Source: Syntrophobacteraceae bacterium
GTDB taxonomy: Bacteria; Desulfobacterota; Syntrophobacteria; Syntrophobacterales; Syntrophobacteraceae
Assembly (NCBI GenBank): GCA_018053185.1
Contig: JAGPLX010000021.1
Span: 1-44,288 of the forward strand
Length of the DNA stretch: 44,288 bases
Reading direction: 5' to 3'
Positions within the stretch are counted from its first letter, which is position 1; each line of letters starts with the position of its first letter. The notes under the pieces are model-generated. The model saw only the letters and a program-made list of their open reading frames with translations. It made no database searches and had not been told where the DNA came from. This document shows positions 33,010 through 42,430 of the stretch, in pieces. Made by a program: the position numbers and the translations under genes.

Positions 33010-33771
33010 CTACAGGACCGGCAGGCCTTTGCTTTTTAGAAACTCCTTCACCTGCCGGATGCTGAAAATGCGGTAGTGGAATACGGAGGCGGCAAGAAGG
33101 ATCTGGGCCCCGCCTTTGACCACCCCTTCATAGAAGTGCTCGAGCTCCCCGGCTCCCCCCGAGGCGATCACGGGAACGCTCACCGCCTCGGAGATCGCCC
33201 GGGTGAATTCCAGGTCGTAGCCGGTCCGGGTCCCGTCCCCGTCCATGCTGGTCGGAAGTATCGCCCCCGCCCCCAGGTCCTGACACTGCCTGGCCCATTC
33301 GACGGCGTCCTTTCCCACGGGTCTGGTCCCCCCCGAGACCACCAGTTCGAACCCCGAAGGCATTTGCGGGTTTCTTTTGCCGTCGACAGCCACCGTGATT
33401 TTCTCCGATCCGAAGATCCCGGCTGCCTCGCGGACCAAGTTCGGGTTTCGAACCGCGGCGCTGTTCACGGAGATCTTGGCCGCGCCGGCTTCGAGGACCA
33501 GCTCGATGTCTTCCAGACTCGAGATGCCGCCACCCACCGTTAGAGGAATCCGAATCACGGCGGAGACGCTCTTGACCCACTCGAGACGCGTCTTTCGATT
33601 CTCGAGGGTGGCCGCAATGTCCAACATGGCGAGCTCATCGGCCCCTTCTTTCTCATAAAACACGGCATTTTCCATCGGGTCCCCCGCATCTCGGAGGTCC
33701 ACGAAGTTGATTCCCTTGACCACTCGTCCTTCTTTCATGTCCAGGCAAGGCATGATCTTGATCGGGTTCAT
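33010..33771 (-). CDS. hisF: Imidazole glycerol phosphate synthase subunit HisF
   Basis: 253 residues, the exact family size. The (beta/alpha)8 barrel has catalytic Asp11 in IMPCLDMKEGRVVKG and the second catalytic Asp in VAVDGKRN. Phosphate-binding glycine turns are in TVGGGISSLEDIE, SVNSAAVRNP and VIASGGAGELEHF. It makes IGP and AICAR from PRFAR and ammonia with the glutaminase HisH, in histidine and purine metabolism. GGAAGGAAG just before ATG 33771 is a strong ribosome-binding site. No other his gene is in the window, so it is apart from any his operon, or is a HisF homolog for another glycosyl-linked pathway. It diverges from nagZ. Confidence 0.95.
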   Translation of the reverse strand: MNPIKIMPCLDMKEGRVVKGINFVDLRDAGDPMENAVFYEKEGADELAMLDIAATLENRKTRLEWVKSVSAVIRIPLTVGGGISSLEDIELVLEAGAAKISVNSAAVRNPNLVREAAGIFGSEKITVAVDGKRNPQMPSGFELVVSGGTRPVGKDAVEWARQCQDLGAGAILPTSMDGDGTRTGYDLEFTRAISEAVSVPVIASGGAGELEHFYEGVVKGGAQILLAASVFHYRIFSIRQVKEFLKSKGLPVL

Positions 33772-33951
33772 CTTCCTTCCTTTCACGGTCCGAATGTCGT
33801 CGGTCGGGCAATGTCCGCGGAAACGACTTCCTCGGGTCCCATCCCCTGTTCCCACAATCCGCCGAGATGTGTTGACATTTTCATGGGGGTCAGTTTACAA
33901 ACTTCCAACCCGATGAAGAAGTCGGAAATTCTGAATGTCCAGAGTACCTGA

Positions 33952-34959
33952 ATGATGAACCTCGCCGCCGGAAACGCGACCGACCACCCAGGAATCCATC
34001 TCCTTGTGGGATTTCGAGGTGTCACCTTCGAGCAGGAGTTGAAGCCCCTGATGAGGGATTTTCACATCGGGGGAATTGTTCTCTTCAAGAGAAACATCCA
34101 GAGTCCGGAGCAGCTTCGTTCCCTCCTGGCGGATGCCCAGGGGTTCGCCGTCGAGCGTCTCGGACGGCGTCTGTGGGTGGCCATCGATCAGGAAGGGGGA
34201 CCTGTCCAGCGGTTTGGCCCTGGTTTTTTCCAGCTCCCTTCCGCTCATGATCTGAGCCTGGGAGGGGCCAACTCCGTCGAGGAGTGGGGAAGGAAATCCG
34301 CCACGGACCTGCGACGAATGGGGATCCAGATCAACCTGGCCCCGGTCCTGGACGTGTTCTCCCGAGAACCTTCCCATTTCATGGAAGCTCGCTGCCTGGG
34401 ATCCGATCCCGTCCAGGTCGCTCGCCTAGGAAGACTCTGGATCCAAGCCCTCCAGGGCAACCAGATTTCCGCCACGGCCAAGCATTTTCCAGGTTTGGGG
34501 CGGGCGGAATCCGACCCTCATCATGATGTTCCGGTCATTCACTGGAACAACGAGTTGGAGATGGAACGGGACCTCCTCCCCTTTCGTGAGGCCGTTCGAG
34601 CGGGCGTCCACTGCATGATGACCTCCCATGCCTTCTACCCTTTCCTCGACCCCCGATGGCCGGCTACCCTGTCCCCCAAGATCGGCGACGAATGGTTGCG
34701 GAGAAGACTCGGCTTTGAGGGAGTGCTCCTTTCGGACGACATGGATATGGCTGCGGTCTCCGGGAGATACGCTATGGAAGAAATCGTCCGCCAGGGGTTT
34801 GCATCCACCGTAGACTTCTTTCTTTCCTGCCAGCATCCGGAAAACATCGAGCCGCTGGCCCGCGCCTTGATCGACGGCTGCCGACGGGAATCCCGGATGA
34901 AGCTGGCACACGAACATTCCTTGAAAAGACTGGAACGTCTGGGGGGGCACCACACCTGA
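33952..34959 (+). CDS. nagZ: Beta-N-acetylhexosaminidase (GH3, NagZ-like)
   Basis: 335 residues, one GH3 barrel. Family landmarks are LFKRNIQSPEQLRSLLADAQ, WVAIDQEGGPVQRFGPGF, INLAPVLDVF and KHFPGLGRAESDPHHDVP, which holds the Asp-His general acid pair (about D188, H190). VLLSDDMDMAAVSG carries the nucleophile Asp262. The enzyme removes GlcNAc from anhydro-muropeptides in cell-wall recycling and is cytoplasmic in Gram-negatives. The sequence KHFPGLG departs from the usual KHFPGHG or GDG at one position. The start is ATG 33952 or the adjacent 33955; no good ribosome-binding site is visible. It converges on glyS. Confidence 0.93.
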   Translation: MMNLAAGNATDHPGIHLLVGFRGVTFEQELKPLMRDFHIGGIVLFKRNIQSPEQLRSLLADAQGFAVERLGRRLWVAIDQEGGPVQRFGPGFFQLPSAHDLSLGGANSVEEWGRKSATDLRRMGIQINLAPVLDVFSREPSHFMEARCLGSDPVQVARLGRLWIQALQGNQISATAKHFPGLGRAESDPHHDVPVIHWNNELEMERDLLPFREAVRAGVHCMMTSHAFYPFLDPRWPATLSPKIGDEWLRRRLGFEGVLLSDDMDMAAVSGRYAMEEIVRQGFASTVDFFLSCQHPENIEPLARALIDGCRRESRMKLAHEHSLKRLERLGGHHT

Positions 34960-35055
34960 AACAGGCCGGGGCTGGGTTCATCTCCACACCCGACCGCTGT
35001 CCATGGAGGGGCTCAGAGGCGGAAAGCGGACGGAGCAGAGGCACGAGGATGCCGA

Positions 35056-37140
35056 TCATCCGGTCTGGATTTTTCGAAAATCGGCCACCCTGTTAAAGAG
35101 ATCCCGGACGCGGGTAAGAAGCCCGAGCCGGTTGCGTCGAATTCCTTCGTCCCTGTCCATGACCAGCACGGAATCAAAAAAGCCGTCGATGAATTCCTTG
35201 AGCCGAGCCATGGCTTCCAATGCTCCATCGTAGTCCGATCGGGCCAGGCAGGCATCCACGGCACCTTCTGTTTCCTTGAACGCGTTGAAGAGGGCTTGTT
35301 CCGCGGTATTTTGCAGCAATTCGGGCTGCACCGGTGTCGTCTCTGCTTCCTTGATGATGTTGACCACCCGCTTGAAGGCAGCGGCCAGGCTTTCGAAATC
35401 GGGACGGGACTTGAACGCGGCCAAAGCCCTGGTACGGGCCACGGCATCCACCAGGTCCTCGATGCCCACGGCCAAAGATGCATCCACGATATCGGGAGCG
35501 TATCCGTCCTGGCTCACCAGCAGGTGGTGGAGCCTTCCCCGGAAGAACTCCAGGACCCCTTCCTTCACCGTGTCCGAGGGTTCCGTCATTTTGGATTTGA
35601 ACAATGGAACGGCTTGATCGATCAAGTGGGTGAGGGAGATGCGGTAGGGTTTTTCCAGAATGATCCGGATGATCCCGAGGGTCTGGCGCCGAAGAGCGAA
35701 CGGATCCGCGGTGCCCGTAGGAATCAATCCCACTCCGAAACACCCCACAATGGTGTCCATCTTGTCGGCGATGCTCAGGACGGCACCCACCTCGCTCTCG
35801 GGGATGGGGCCTCCGGCGCGGACCGGCAGGTAGTGTTCAAAAATGGCCTCGGCAACCTCTTCCGGTTCCCCCTGCAACCGGGCGTAGACTCGCCCCATCA
35901 CCCCCTGAAGCTCGGGGAATTCCCCCACCACCCCCGAGAGGAGATCCGCCTTGCACAGAAAGGCTGTACGGGAAATAGCCGGTAGTTTGTCGGGGCAAAG
36001 TCTTTCCCCGATCCACCGGGCCAGAGCGGAAAACCGTTCCATTTTTTCCCAACTGGTTCCCATCTTGGAATGAAAGACCACTCCTCGAAGCTGTTCGGCC
36101 CGGTCTTCGAGCCGGACCTTTTGATCTTCCAGGTAGTAGAATCGGGCATCCTCGAGGCGAGCTCGAACGACCCGGGCGTTCCCGCCGGCCACCAGTCCGT
36201 CGTCCCTGGGGACGGTATTGGAGACCGTGACAAAGTAGTGCATCAGGTTACCGTCTCGATCGGTTACGGCGAAATACCTTTGATGTTTTTTGATGACGGT
36301 GATGAGCAGTTCCGGGGGCAGATCGAGATACTTGGTCTCGAACTCTCCCACGATGGGGTGGGGAAATTCCACCAGCTGGGTGACCTCGTCCAGGAGCTCT
36401 TCATCGGCCAGGATACAGCCTCCAACCTTCTGAGCCGCCTCCTGAATGCCCCGGCCAATGAGTTCTCTTCGCTCCTTCACATCCAGATGAACGAAGTGTC
36501 GCCTGAGGTTCTCCACGTGGCTCGTGTAATCGGTGACCTCGATCCACTCGGGACTCATGAATCGATGGCCCAGGGACCGGTTGCCGCTCCGAATGTCCCC
36601 GTAGGTAAAATTCAGGACCTCCTTTCCCAGGATCGCCACGATCCAGTGTATCGGTCGGGCAAAGGAAACGCTCAGGCTTCCCCACCGCATGGACTTGGGA
36701 AAGGGAATGTGGGCAATGAAATCCGGCAGAATCCGCTCGAGGAGCTCCCTAGTGGGAAGCCCTGCTTCTTCCTTGACGATGCAAAGGTATTCCCCCTTGG
36801 GCGTCTTTTTGATTTGAAGCGCATCGAGAGGGACCCCTTGTCCTTTGGCGAATCCTTCGGCAGCCTTGGTGGGTTTTCCCGCGGCATCGAAGGCGACCTG
36901 CCTCGGGGGACCGATGATCTCGATGGTACAGGCCTCCTGTTGTGGAGTCACGTCGGGGACCCACAGCACCAGCCGCCGAGGGGTTCCCGTGGCGGCCGGA
37001 ATCCCGTAGCCGATGCGGTTTTCATCCAGGAAGCGAATCATTTGCCCGGACATGGCTTCCAGGGCCGGCAGGATATAACCGGCCGGAATCTCTTCACTTC
37101 CTATTTCGAGGTAGAATTCTTTTCCCACTTTGTCCTCCAT
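35056..37140 (-). CDS. glyS: Glycyl-tRNA synthetase beta subunit
   Basis: 694 residues, normal for GlyS. It begins MEDKVGKEFYLEIGSEEIPA, the invariant N-terminus. FPKSMRWGS, FARPIHWIVAILG and HQRYFAVTD-type blocks (KKHQRYFAVTDRDGNL) mark the tRNA-binding core, and an HD-like and anticodon-binding region lies in the last 200 residues. It pairs with GlyQ in the alpha2-beta2 enzyme that charges tRNA-Gly. The ATG is one base after the glyQ stop, so the two are translationally coupled. Confidence 0.97.
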   Translation of the reverse strand: MEDKVGKEFYLEIGSEEIPAGYILPALEAMSGQMIRFLDENRIGYGIPAATGTPRRLVLWVPDVTPQQEACTIEIIGPPRQVAFDAAGKPTKAAEGFAKGQGVPLDALQIKKTPKGEYLCIVKEEAGLPTRELLERILPDFIAHIPFPKSMRWGSLSVSFARPIHWIVAILGKEVLNFTYGDIRSGNRSLGHRFMSPEWIEVTDYTSHVENLRRHFVHLDVKERRELIGRGIQEAAQKVGGCILADEELLDEVTQLVEFPHPIVGEFETKYLDLPPELLITVIKKHQRYFAVTDRDGNLMHYFVTVSNTVPRDDGLVAGGNARVVRARLEDARFYYLEDQKVRLEDRAEQLRGVVFHSKMGTSWEKMERFSALARWIGERLCPDKLPAISRTAFLCKADLLSGVVGEFPELQGVMGRVYARLQGEPEEVAEAIFEHYLPVRAGGPIPESEVGAVLSIADKMDTIVGCFGVGLIPTGTADPFALRRQTLGIIRIILEKPYRISLTHLIDQAVPLFKSKMTEPSDTVKEGVLEFFRGRLHHLLVSQDGYAPDIVDASLAVGIEDLVDAVARTRALAAFKSRPDFESLAAAFKRVVNIIKEAETTPVQPELLQNTAEQALFNAFKETEGAVDACLARSDYDGALEAMARLKEFIDGFFDSVLVMDRDEGIRRNRLGLLTRVRDLFNRVADFRKIQTG

Positions 37141-37141
37141 C

Positions 37142-38017
37142 CTAGTCCCATTTCTTGAGGAGGGGGTATCCCATTTGTTCTCGTTGAACCACGTAGGCAT
37201 GGGCCACCAGGCGTGCCAGGTTTCGCACCCGGGCGATGTAATTGGTCCTTTCCGTCACACTGATGGCTCCCCGGGCGTCCAGAAGGTTGAAAACATGGGA
37301 ACATTTGAGACAGTAATCATAGGAGGGAAGGACCAGTCCTTTGTCATGGAGACGCAGGGATTCAGCCTCAAACATATTGAACAACTGAAACAGCATCTTG
37401 ACGTCGGCCTCTTCGAAATTGTAATGCGACCATTCCACTTCCCCCCGGTGGTGCACGTCCCCGTAGGTCACCTTCCCGCTCCAGATGAGGTCGTAGACAT
37501 TGTCGACCCCCTGAAGGTACATGGCAATTCTCTCGAGCCCGTAGGTCAGCTCGACGCTCACAGGACTTAGAGCAATACCTCCCACCTGCTGGAAATAGGT
37601 GAATTGAGTGATCTCCATCCCATCAAGCCAGACCTCCCAGCCAAGGCCCGAAGCCCCCAGGGTCGGGGATTCCCAATCGTCCTCCACAAACCGTATGTCG
37701 TGCTCGAGGGGATCGATCCCGAAGCTCTTCACGCTTTCGAGATAGAGCCCCTGTGAGTCGGGGGGGGACGGCTTCAGGATCACCTGGTATTGGTAGTAGT
37801 GTTGTAGCCGGTTGGGATTTTCGCCATAACGTCCGTCGGTGGGACGCCGGGATGGTTCCACGTAGGCGACGCGGTAGGGCTCGGGTCCCAGAACCCGCAG
37901 GAAGGTGGCGGGATTGAACGTTCCTGCGCCGACTTCCAAATCATAGGGCTGCTGGATCACACACCCTCGATCCGACCAGAATTTGTCCAGTGCAAGGATC
38001 AATTCCTGAAAGGTCAT
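37142..38017 (-). CDS. glyQ: Glycyl-tRNA synthetase alpha subunit
   Basis: 291 residues. It begins [20 protein letters not shown], followed by [20 protein letters not shown], then [20 protein letters not shown] (motif 2-like class II core) and [18 protein letters not shown]. This subunit forms Gly-AMP, and GlyS completes charging. AGGAG eight bases upstream fixes ATG 38017; the open frame upstream is not part of the protein. It lies downstream of the SEC-C gene in the same direction, with 65 bp between. Confidence 0.97.
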   Translation of the reverse strand: MTFQELILALDKFWSDRGCVIQQPYDLEVGAGTFNPATFLRVLGPEPYRVAYVEPSRRPTDGRYGENPNRLQHYYQYQVILKPSPPDSQGLYLESVKSFGIDPLEHDIRFVEDDWESPTLGASGLGWEVWLDGMEITQFTYFQQVGGIALSPVSVELTYGLERIAMYLQGVDNVYDLIWSGKVTYGDVHHRGEVEWSHYNFEEADVKMLFQLFNMFEAESLRLHDKGLVLPSYDYCLKCSHVFNLLDARGAISVTERTNYIARVRNLARLVAHAYVVQREQMGYPLLKKWD

Positions 38018-38082
38018 GCCTTCTCTCCTGCTCTCCCGACGCCTGTAAGTTCGTGAAAGGATGAACTCATCGGGTATGGCTC

Positions 38083-38346
38083 TTACTTCCCACAACACTT
38101 TTTGTATTTCTTGCCGCTTCCACACGGGCAAGGATCATTGCGACCTGCCTTATTATCGGCTCTAATAATGGGACGAGGTGCACTGAGAAGTCGTTCCATA
38201 TCGGAGATATCTTCAAGCTTGTGAGGCTCGATGCCGATTATGAAATCCCAACCATGGTCTGCACAAATCGATGCCACCTCAGCTGCACGCTCTTCCGTTG
38301 GAACACGAAGTATGAGAGGCCTCTCTTTGGTTCCATGCTTTGCCAT
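38083..38346 (-). CDS. SEC-C motif protein (PBPRA1643 type)
   Basis: 87 residues. The last 18 residues [18 protein letters not shown] are a complete SEC-C zinc-binding motif (C-x-C...CC). The N-terminal part ([35 protein letters not shown]) resembles the small SWIM/SEC-C family of unknown role found in many proteobacteria. SEC-C motifs bind Zn2+ and contact ribosomes or SecB in SecA. The start has AAAAGG seven bases upstream. It may be co-transcribed with glyQ-glyS. Confidence 0.85.
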   Translation of the reverse strand: MAKHGTKERPLILRVPTEERAAEVASICADHGWDFIIGIEPHKLEDISDMERLLSAPRPIIRADNKAGRNDPCPCGSGKKYKKCCGK

Positions 38347-39061
38347 GGCTATGCCCTTTTGCAGGCATTATCGATTCGCTGCCCCTCTGACTTCACTTTC
38401 TTCTCCTCGACTTTTACATTTGGGGCCTCTGAGCCTTGGTTTTTCGAAAGGCTGGAGGATGTTGATTTTAGTACCAGCAGCACATTCGCTACCCTTCGAA
38501 AAAGATCATCCCACAGAATTTCCTGCCAGGAATGAACTTCCCACGGACCTGGGAAAAACGGCGACTCAGGGGATTGCCGTCCTTGGATATACAACCACTG
38601 CTGCCTCACTCAGGGATCGGGTCGCAAGGGCAGAGCTGCCAGAGAACCATTTCTCCGGATTTTCGTCAACATTCTTTTTGCCCATGAGGTTCCGCCAGGA
38701 CCCGTGTCGGAATTGACAGGGTGAATGGCGTGAGATACCCTGAATGTGGTAGCTGGGATCGAGCTCTTGACCTCCAGGGGTGCCCTGTGCAGGCAGGCCG
38801 GGCCGAACTCCTTTCTCCCTTGTGGAATTCATGGTCGCGCCTGAGATTCAGAAAATCATCGGGGACTTGAGGAAAGATAAGGTCGGCCAATCCCTCATCT
38901 TTCCCGATGCCGTAAAAAAACAATGTAGCGGCGGGCTGAGCCACCCGGCCGGAAGATCGGGGAGTTCGCGATTTGGTCAATGGACATCACGGTGTGCCCC
39001 AGTTCGAGAGGTTTTTCAGGCCATTTGCCAAAACACCGGAAGTCGGAACTGGAGGTGGCAT
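38347..39061. other. Intergenic region, 715 bp
   Basis: No supported gene. A minus-strand frame of 86 residues (38349-38609, ending two bases before the SEC-C start) has a GTG start without a ribosome-binding site. TTTTTCGAAGGG and CCTTTCGAAAAA nearby can pair. Neither gives evidence of function. Confidence 0.35.
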
Positions 39062-39307
39062 ATGAAGATGTTTGTCTGGCGCCACAGCAAGAAGCTCTCC
39101 AGTTGGTCCATGTTCGATGAGCCCCACATCTATCGTGACAACTATCTCAGAGCGGAAGTGGCGGTCCTGGCTCATTCCCTCGAGGAAGCCCTCCAATTGC
39201 TGGATTCATGTGGAGAGTGGAACATCGAGGAACTTCGAAGAATCGAGCCAAGAATCCTAAACGCAGACCAACCCGGCATTGTCTGGAAGTCCATCGATTT
39301 TGGTTAG
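39062..39307 (+). CDS. Small hypothetical protein
   Basis: 81 residues: MKMFVWRHSKKLSSWSMFDE, then AEVAVLAHSLEEALQLLDSC, ending VWKSIDFG. The composition and a strong GGAGG six bases upstream indicate a real gene. The pattern of an N-terminal beta strand followed by a helix with AHSLEEALQLL is seen in many small phage- or genome-encoded proteins without a known role. It stands 192 bp before the Mth938-like gene. Confidence 0.65.
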   Translation: MKMFVWRHSKKLSSWSMFDEPHIYRDNYLRAEVAVLAHSLEEALQLLDSCGEWNIEELRRIEPRILNADQPGIVWKSIDFG

Positions 39308-39499
39308 GTGGAACGGTTTCATTCCAGAATTGGGTGCAGTCGAGGCCCACATGTTCAGGCTTCCAAACCAAAACAAAATCTTTCCTGCGGATCGCGGAAA
39401 TCCGCGCGGAGTTTCCATAGCCCTGGTACCGGGGATGACGGTCGACCTCCGCATCCTGTACCCTCGGATGACCGCCCACTGACAAAAAAGGTGGCACCC

Positions 39500-39841
39500 A
39501 TGATAGCCGGCTACCGATTCGGCAGCATTCTCATCGAGGGCAAATCTTACCACGGCGATCTGAAGATCCTGGAGGGAAGAGTTTTGCCCGACTGGTGGCG
39601 CAAAGAGGGACACCGGGTCACCCCGGAGGACATCACGGACATTCTCTCTGCCCGGCCGGAAATCCTGGTGGTGGGAATGGGAGAGCCTGGAAGAATGCGA
39701 GTGTCGGACACCCTTCGTGCCCTGTTGGCCGAGGCCGATATCCAGTTGGTGGAGGAGCCCACGGCAAAGGCGGTGGAAATCTTCAATCGCCTCTACCGGG
39801 AAGAAAAAAAAGTGGCTGCGGCATTTCATTTGACCTGTTGA
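39500..39841 (+). CDS. Mth938-fold (DUF498) protein
   Basis: 113 residues. YRFGSILIEGKSYHGDLKIL, VLPDWWRKEGHRVTPEDITD and ARPEILVVGMGEPGRMRVSD follow the Mth938-like family, related to mitochondrial complex I assembly factor NDUFAF3. The biochemical role in bacteria is unclear. AAGGTGG six bases upstream supports ATG 39500. holC starts six bases after its stop codon, so they form one unit. Confidence 0.9.
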   Translation: MIAGYRFGSILIEGKSYHGDLKILEGRVLPDWWRKEGHRVTPEDITDILSARPEILVVGMGEPGRMRVSDTLRALLAEADIQLVEEPTAKAVEIFNRLYREEKKVAAAFHLTC

Positions 39842-39847
39842 CGTGTC

Positions 39848-40330
39848 ATGCAGATTCCCAAAATCTACTTTGCTGAAACCAAAAGAGACGAACAGAAGCG
39901 GTTGTTGTGCCGGTGGGTCGAGCATTTTTACGAGGAAGGTCGGAAGGTCCGGGTGGTCACGGACGGCACCCTGAATGCCCAGCAACTGGACCAGATGCTC
40001 TGGACTTTCTCCCAGTCAAGCTTCATTCCTCACCGCATAGTCCACCCCCAGGACCAACGCCCCTGGACGGAGCCCGTCGTGATTACCGTGGGAGAAGTCC
40101 TGTCGAGCGGCCACGAGGTTCTCGTGTGCGACATCCCCGTGTCTCCGGATTTCATGGGGCACTTCTCCCTCGTCATTCACTTCGTCCTCCTGGATGATGT
40201 GGAACAGCGCAAGCACAGCCGTATCCTATGGCAATCGGCCAGGGATCGGGGTTTTTTTGTACAGCACGTTCCCTATTCTTCGGCAGTCTGTGTGCCATCT
40301 TTGTCTCCACCCCACGGCATGCCGGGGTAG
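39848..40330 (+). CDS. holC: DNA polymerase III chi subunit-like protein
   Basis: 160 residues. The order of HolC strands and helices is kept: IYFAETKRDEQKRLLCRWVE, the loop GRKVRVVTDGTLNAQQLDQM with LWTFSQSSFIPHRIV, then EPVVITVGEVLSSGHEVLV. Chi joins the clamp loader to single-stranded-DNA-binding protein. The C-terminal ~25 residues (VPYSSAVCVPSLSPPHGMPG) look unlike the family and may be a run-on after a lost stop codon. The upstream Mth938-like gene is closely linked. The assignment is fairly secure from the first half. Confidence 0.82.
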   Translation: MQIPKIYFAETKRDEQKRLLCRWVEHFYEEGRKVRVVTDGTLNAQQLDQMLWTFSQSSFIPHRIVHPQDQRPWTEPVVITVGEVLSSGHEVLVCDIPVSPDFMGHFSLVIHFVLLDDVEQRKHSRILWQSARDRGFFVQHVPYSSAVCVPSLSPPHGMPG

Positions 40331-40635
40331 AGTGATCCCACACCGGCACCCTCGAGGGAAGAAACCCACCCCCGGCTTTTACACCACCGCCCCGAAGCTT
40401 CTCTTCCCTCACCCAAAAACCTGTCGCTTTTCTATGGTGCTTCCCCTATGATGGCCTCGACTGATTTTACATCAACAACAACAACGGCAACTCCAACAGC
40501 AGCAAGAGCCGCGGAATGCCGGCGGAGGGGCGTTCCCGGCCACGTCCGGCAGCACAGGTCCTGGGGAGCGAAAGGAAGAGTTCTCCAAGGGTCGAATCTA
40601 CAAATGCGAGGACATTTCCAGGGTTGGGAAAGCGC
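40331..40635. other. Intergenic region with Gln-rich open frame
   Basis: A 66-codon frame runs from just after TGA 40449-40451 to TGA 40650-40652 without an ATG, GTG or TTG start. It reads HQQQQRQLQQQQEPRNAGGG and later FSKGRIYKCEDISRVGKALD, which looks like the tail of a real protein. Its C-terminal end overlaps the next promoter. It may be a decayed gene. No other feature was found before the promoter. Confidence 0.35.
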
Positions 40636-40663
40636 TTGACAACCTTTCATGAACCGTTAGAAT
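40636..40663 (+). promoter_or_regulatory. Sigma-70 promoter for the carboxyltransferase
   Basis: TTGACA (40636-40641), a 16-nt spacer and TAGAAT (40658-40663), the best promoter in the window. The start is expected near 40670, leaving a 63-nt leader with GGAGGAGGAG before the ATG. Confidence 0.7.
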
Positions 40664-40732
40664 AGCTCAAACATTGTATGCTAGAAGCAAACCAGGAGTC
40701 TCTCAAATTATAGAACCGGAGGAGGAGCGAAG

Positions 40733-42286
40733 ATGAAGACTGTTGCCGAGAGGATTCAAGAGCTGCGCGAGCGGGAAGCGAAAATCAAGGAGATGGGCGG
40801 TCCAAAAGCAATCGCACAACAGCACGAACGAGGCAAAATGACCGCACGGGAACGCCTCGATTACTTTTTCGACCCTGGTAGCTTCCACGAAATCGACATG
40901 TTTGTGAAACACCGAGGAACTCTGTTCGGTATTGATAAAGTGGAAATTCCGGCTGACGGCGTTGTCACGGGATACGGAACCGTCAACGGTCGCACGGTCT
41001 TTGCCTTCGCTCAGGATTTTACATCTCGGGCAGGAAGCCTGGGTGAAATGCACGCCAAGAAGATCTGCAAGGTCATGGATATGGCCCTGAAGGCCGGGAA
41101 ACCCTTCGTCGGATTCAATGATTCCGGAGGAGCCCGCATCCAGGAAGGAGTCGATTCGCTGTCCGGTTACGGCCAGATCTTCTATCGCAATGCCATCTCC
41201 TCCGGGGTCATTCCGCAAGTCTCCGCCATCATGGGACCCTGCGCCGGAGGCGCTGTGTATTCTCCGGCCATGACCGACTATATTTTTATGGTCAAGGGAA
41301 GCAGCTACATGTTCATCACCGGCCCCGACGTCATCAAGGCGGTTCTCGGTGAAGTCATCTCCCAGGAAGAGCTGGGCGGCGCCATGGCCCATGCCAGAAA
41401 GAGCGGTGTTGCCCACTTTGCCTGCGATAGCGATGCCGACGCCATGGATCGGATGAAAAAGCTGCTGAGCTATTACCCGGACAACAACATGGAAGATCCC
41501 CCCTACGTGGACATGGGAGACAATCCGAACCGGTTGTGTCCGGAGCTGGATACCATCATTCCCGACAATCCTCTGGGTGCCTACGACATGAAGGACGTCA
41601 TTCGGTCCATCGTGGATGGGGGGGATTTCTTCGAGATCCACGAGCATTACGCCACGAACATGATCGTGGGACACGCGCGGTTGAACGGCCGTGCCATCGG
41701 CATCATCGCCAACCAGCCGAGGGTAATGGCGGGCTGTCTGGATTGCGATTCTTCGGACAAAGCCACGCGGTTCATCCGTTGCTGTGACGCCTTCAACATT
41801 CCGCTCCTGACTATCGCGGACGTACCGGGTTATCTGCCTGGAACTCAGCAGGAGTGGGGCGGAATCATCCGGCATGGGGCCAAGCTTCTGTGGTGCTACT
41901 CCGAAGCGACGGTCCCCAAGGTGACCTTGATGACGCGCAAGGATTACGGCGGATCCTACCTCGCCATGTGTTCCCGCGATCTGGGGGCCGACATCTCCCT
42001 GGCGTGGCCCACTGCGGAAATCGCGGTCATGGGAGCCGAAGGTGCCGCCAATGTCATCTTCCGAAAGGAAATCAAAGAGTCCGAGGATCCGGTTGCCAAG
42101 CGCAAGGAAGTCATCGAGAACTACCAGGAGCTCCTCTACAATCCTTACATTGCCGCGTCCCGAGGCTACATCGACGGCGTCATCGTGCCATCCGAGACCC
42201 GGAAACACTTGATCAGGGCCTTCGAGATGTTGGCCAACAAACGGCAAGCCCTTCCGCCCAAGAAGCACGGGAACATTCCCCAGTAG
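40733..42286 (+). CDS. Methylmalonyl/propionyl-CoA carboxyltransferase subunit
   Basis: 517 residues, the typical length of the crotonase-fold carboxyltransferase. It begins MKTVAERIQELREREAKIKE with HERGKMTARERLDYFFD. Oxyanion-type loops lie in VGFNDSGGARIQEGVDSLSG and MGPCAGGAVYSPAMTDYIFM (N half) and VPGYLPGTQQEWGGIIRHGA and LMTRKDYGGSYLAM (C half). It transfers carboxyl between biotin and methylmalonyl-/propionyl-CoA, as in propionyl-CoA carboxylase beta, methylmalonyl-CoA decarboxylase alpha or transcarboxylase 12S. No biotin carrier, biotin carboxylase or decarboxylase membrane subunit is adjacent, so which complex it serves cannot be told. It has its own promoter and terminator and is probably monocistronic. 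A propionate-metabolising anaerobe fits. Confidence 0.93.
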   Translation: MKTVAERIQELREREAKIKEMGGPKAIAQQHERGKMTARERLDYFFDPGSFHEIDMFVKHRGTLFGIDKVEIPADGVVTGYGTVNGRTVFAFAQDFTSRAGSLGEMHAKKICKVMDMALKAGKPFVGFNDSGGARIQEGVDSLSGYGQIFYRNAISSGVIPQVSAIMGPCAGGAVYSPAMTDYIFMVKGSSYMFITGPDVIKAVLGEVISQEELGGAMAHARKSGVAHFACDSDADAMDRMKKLLSYYPDNNMEDPPYVDMGDNPNRLCPELDTIIPDNPLGAYDMKDVIRSIVDGGDFFEIHEHYATNMIVGHARLNGRAIGIIANQPRVMAGCLDCDSSDKATRFIRCCDAFNIPLLTIADVPGYLPGTQQEWGGIIRHGAKLLWCYSEATVPKVTLMTRKDYGGSYLAMCSRDLGADISLAWPTAEIAVMGAEGAANVIFRKEIKESEDPVAKRKEVIENYQELLYNPYIAASRGYIDGVIVPSETRKHLIRAFEMLANKRQALPPKKHGNIPQ

Positions 42287-42391
42287 CCAGGAGCCAGGGC
42301 AAGCCCGACCCTCGATTTCGAGTGCCGCGCGAAGGAGAGGGGGGGTACCCGCCCGGCGTTGCGCCGAACCGGATCGAAATCTTTCACCATG

Positions 42392-42430
42392 CCCGCTTTG
42401 CCCTCACAAAGGGAAAGCGGGTTTCTCATT
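42392..42430 (+). terminator. Terminator of the carboxyltransferase gene
   Basis: Stem CCCGCTTT / AAAGCGGG (42392-42399 with 42414-42421), extended inside by CCCT/AGGG with one bulge, then TTTCTCATTTT. It lies 106 bp after the stop codon. Confidence 0.65.

Noticed and set aside
38349-38609. 86-codon frame before the SEC-C gene
   Set aside because: GTG start without a ribosome-binding site and no recognised family; kept only as a note in the intergenic entry.
40703-42268. 521-codon open frame antisense to the carboxyltransferase
   Set aside because: It is a shadow of a GC-rich coding strand; the plus-strand gene has clear family motifs, a promoter and a ribosome-binding site.
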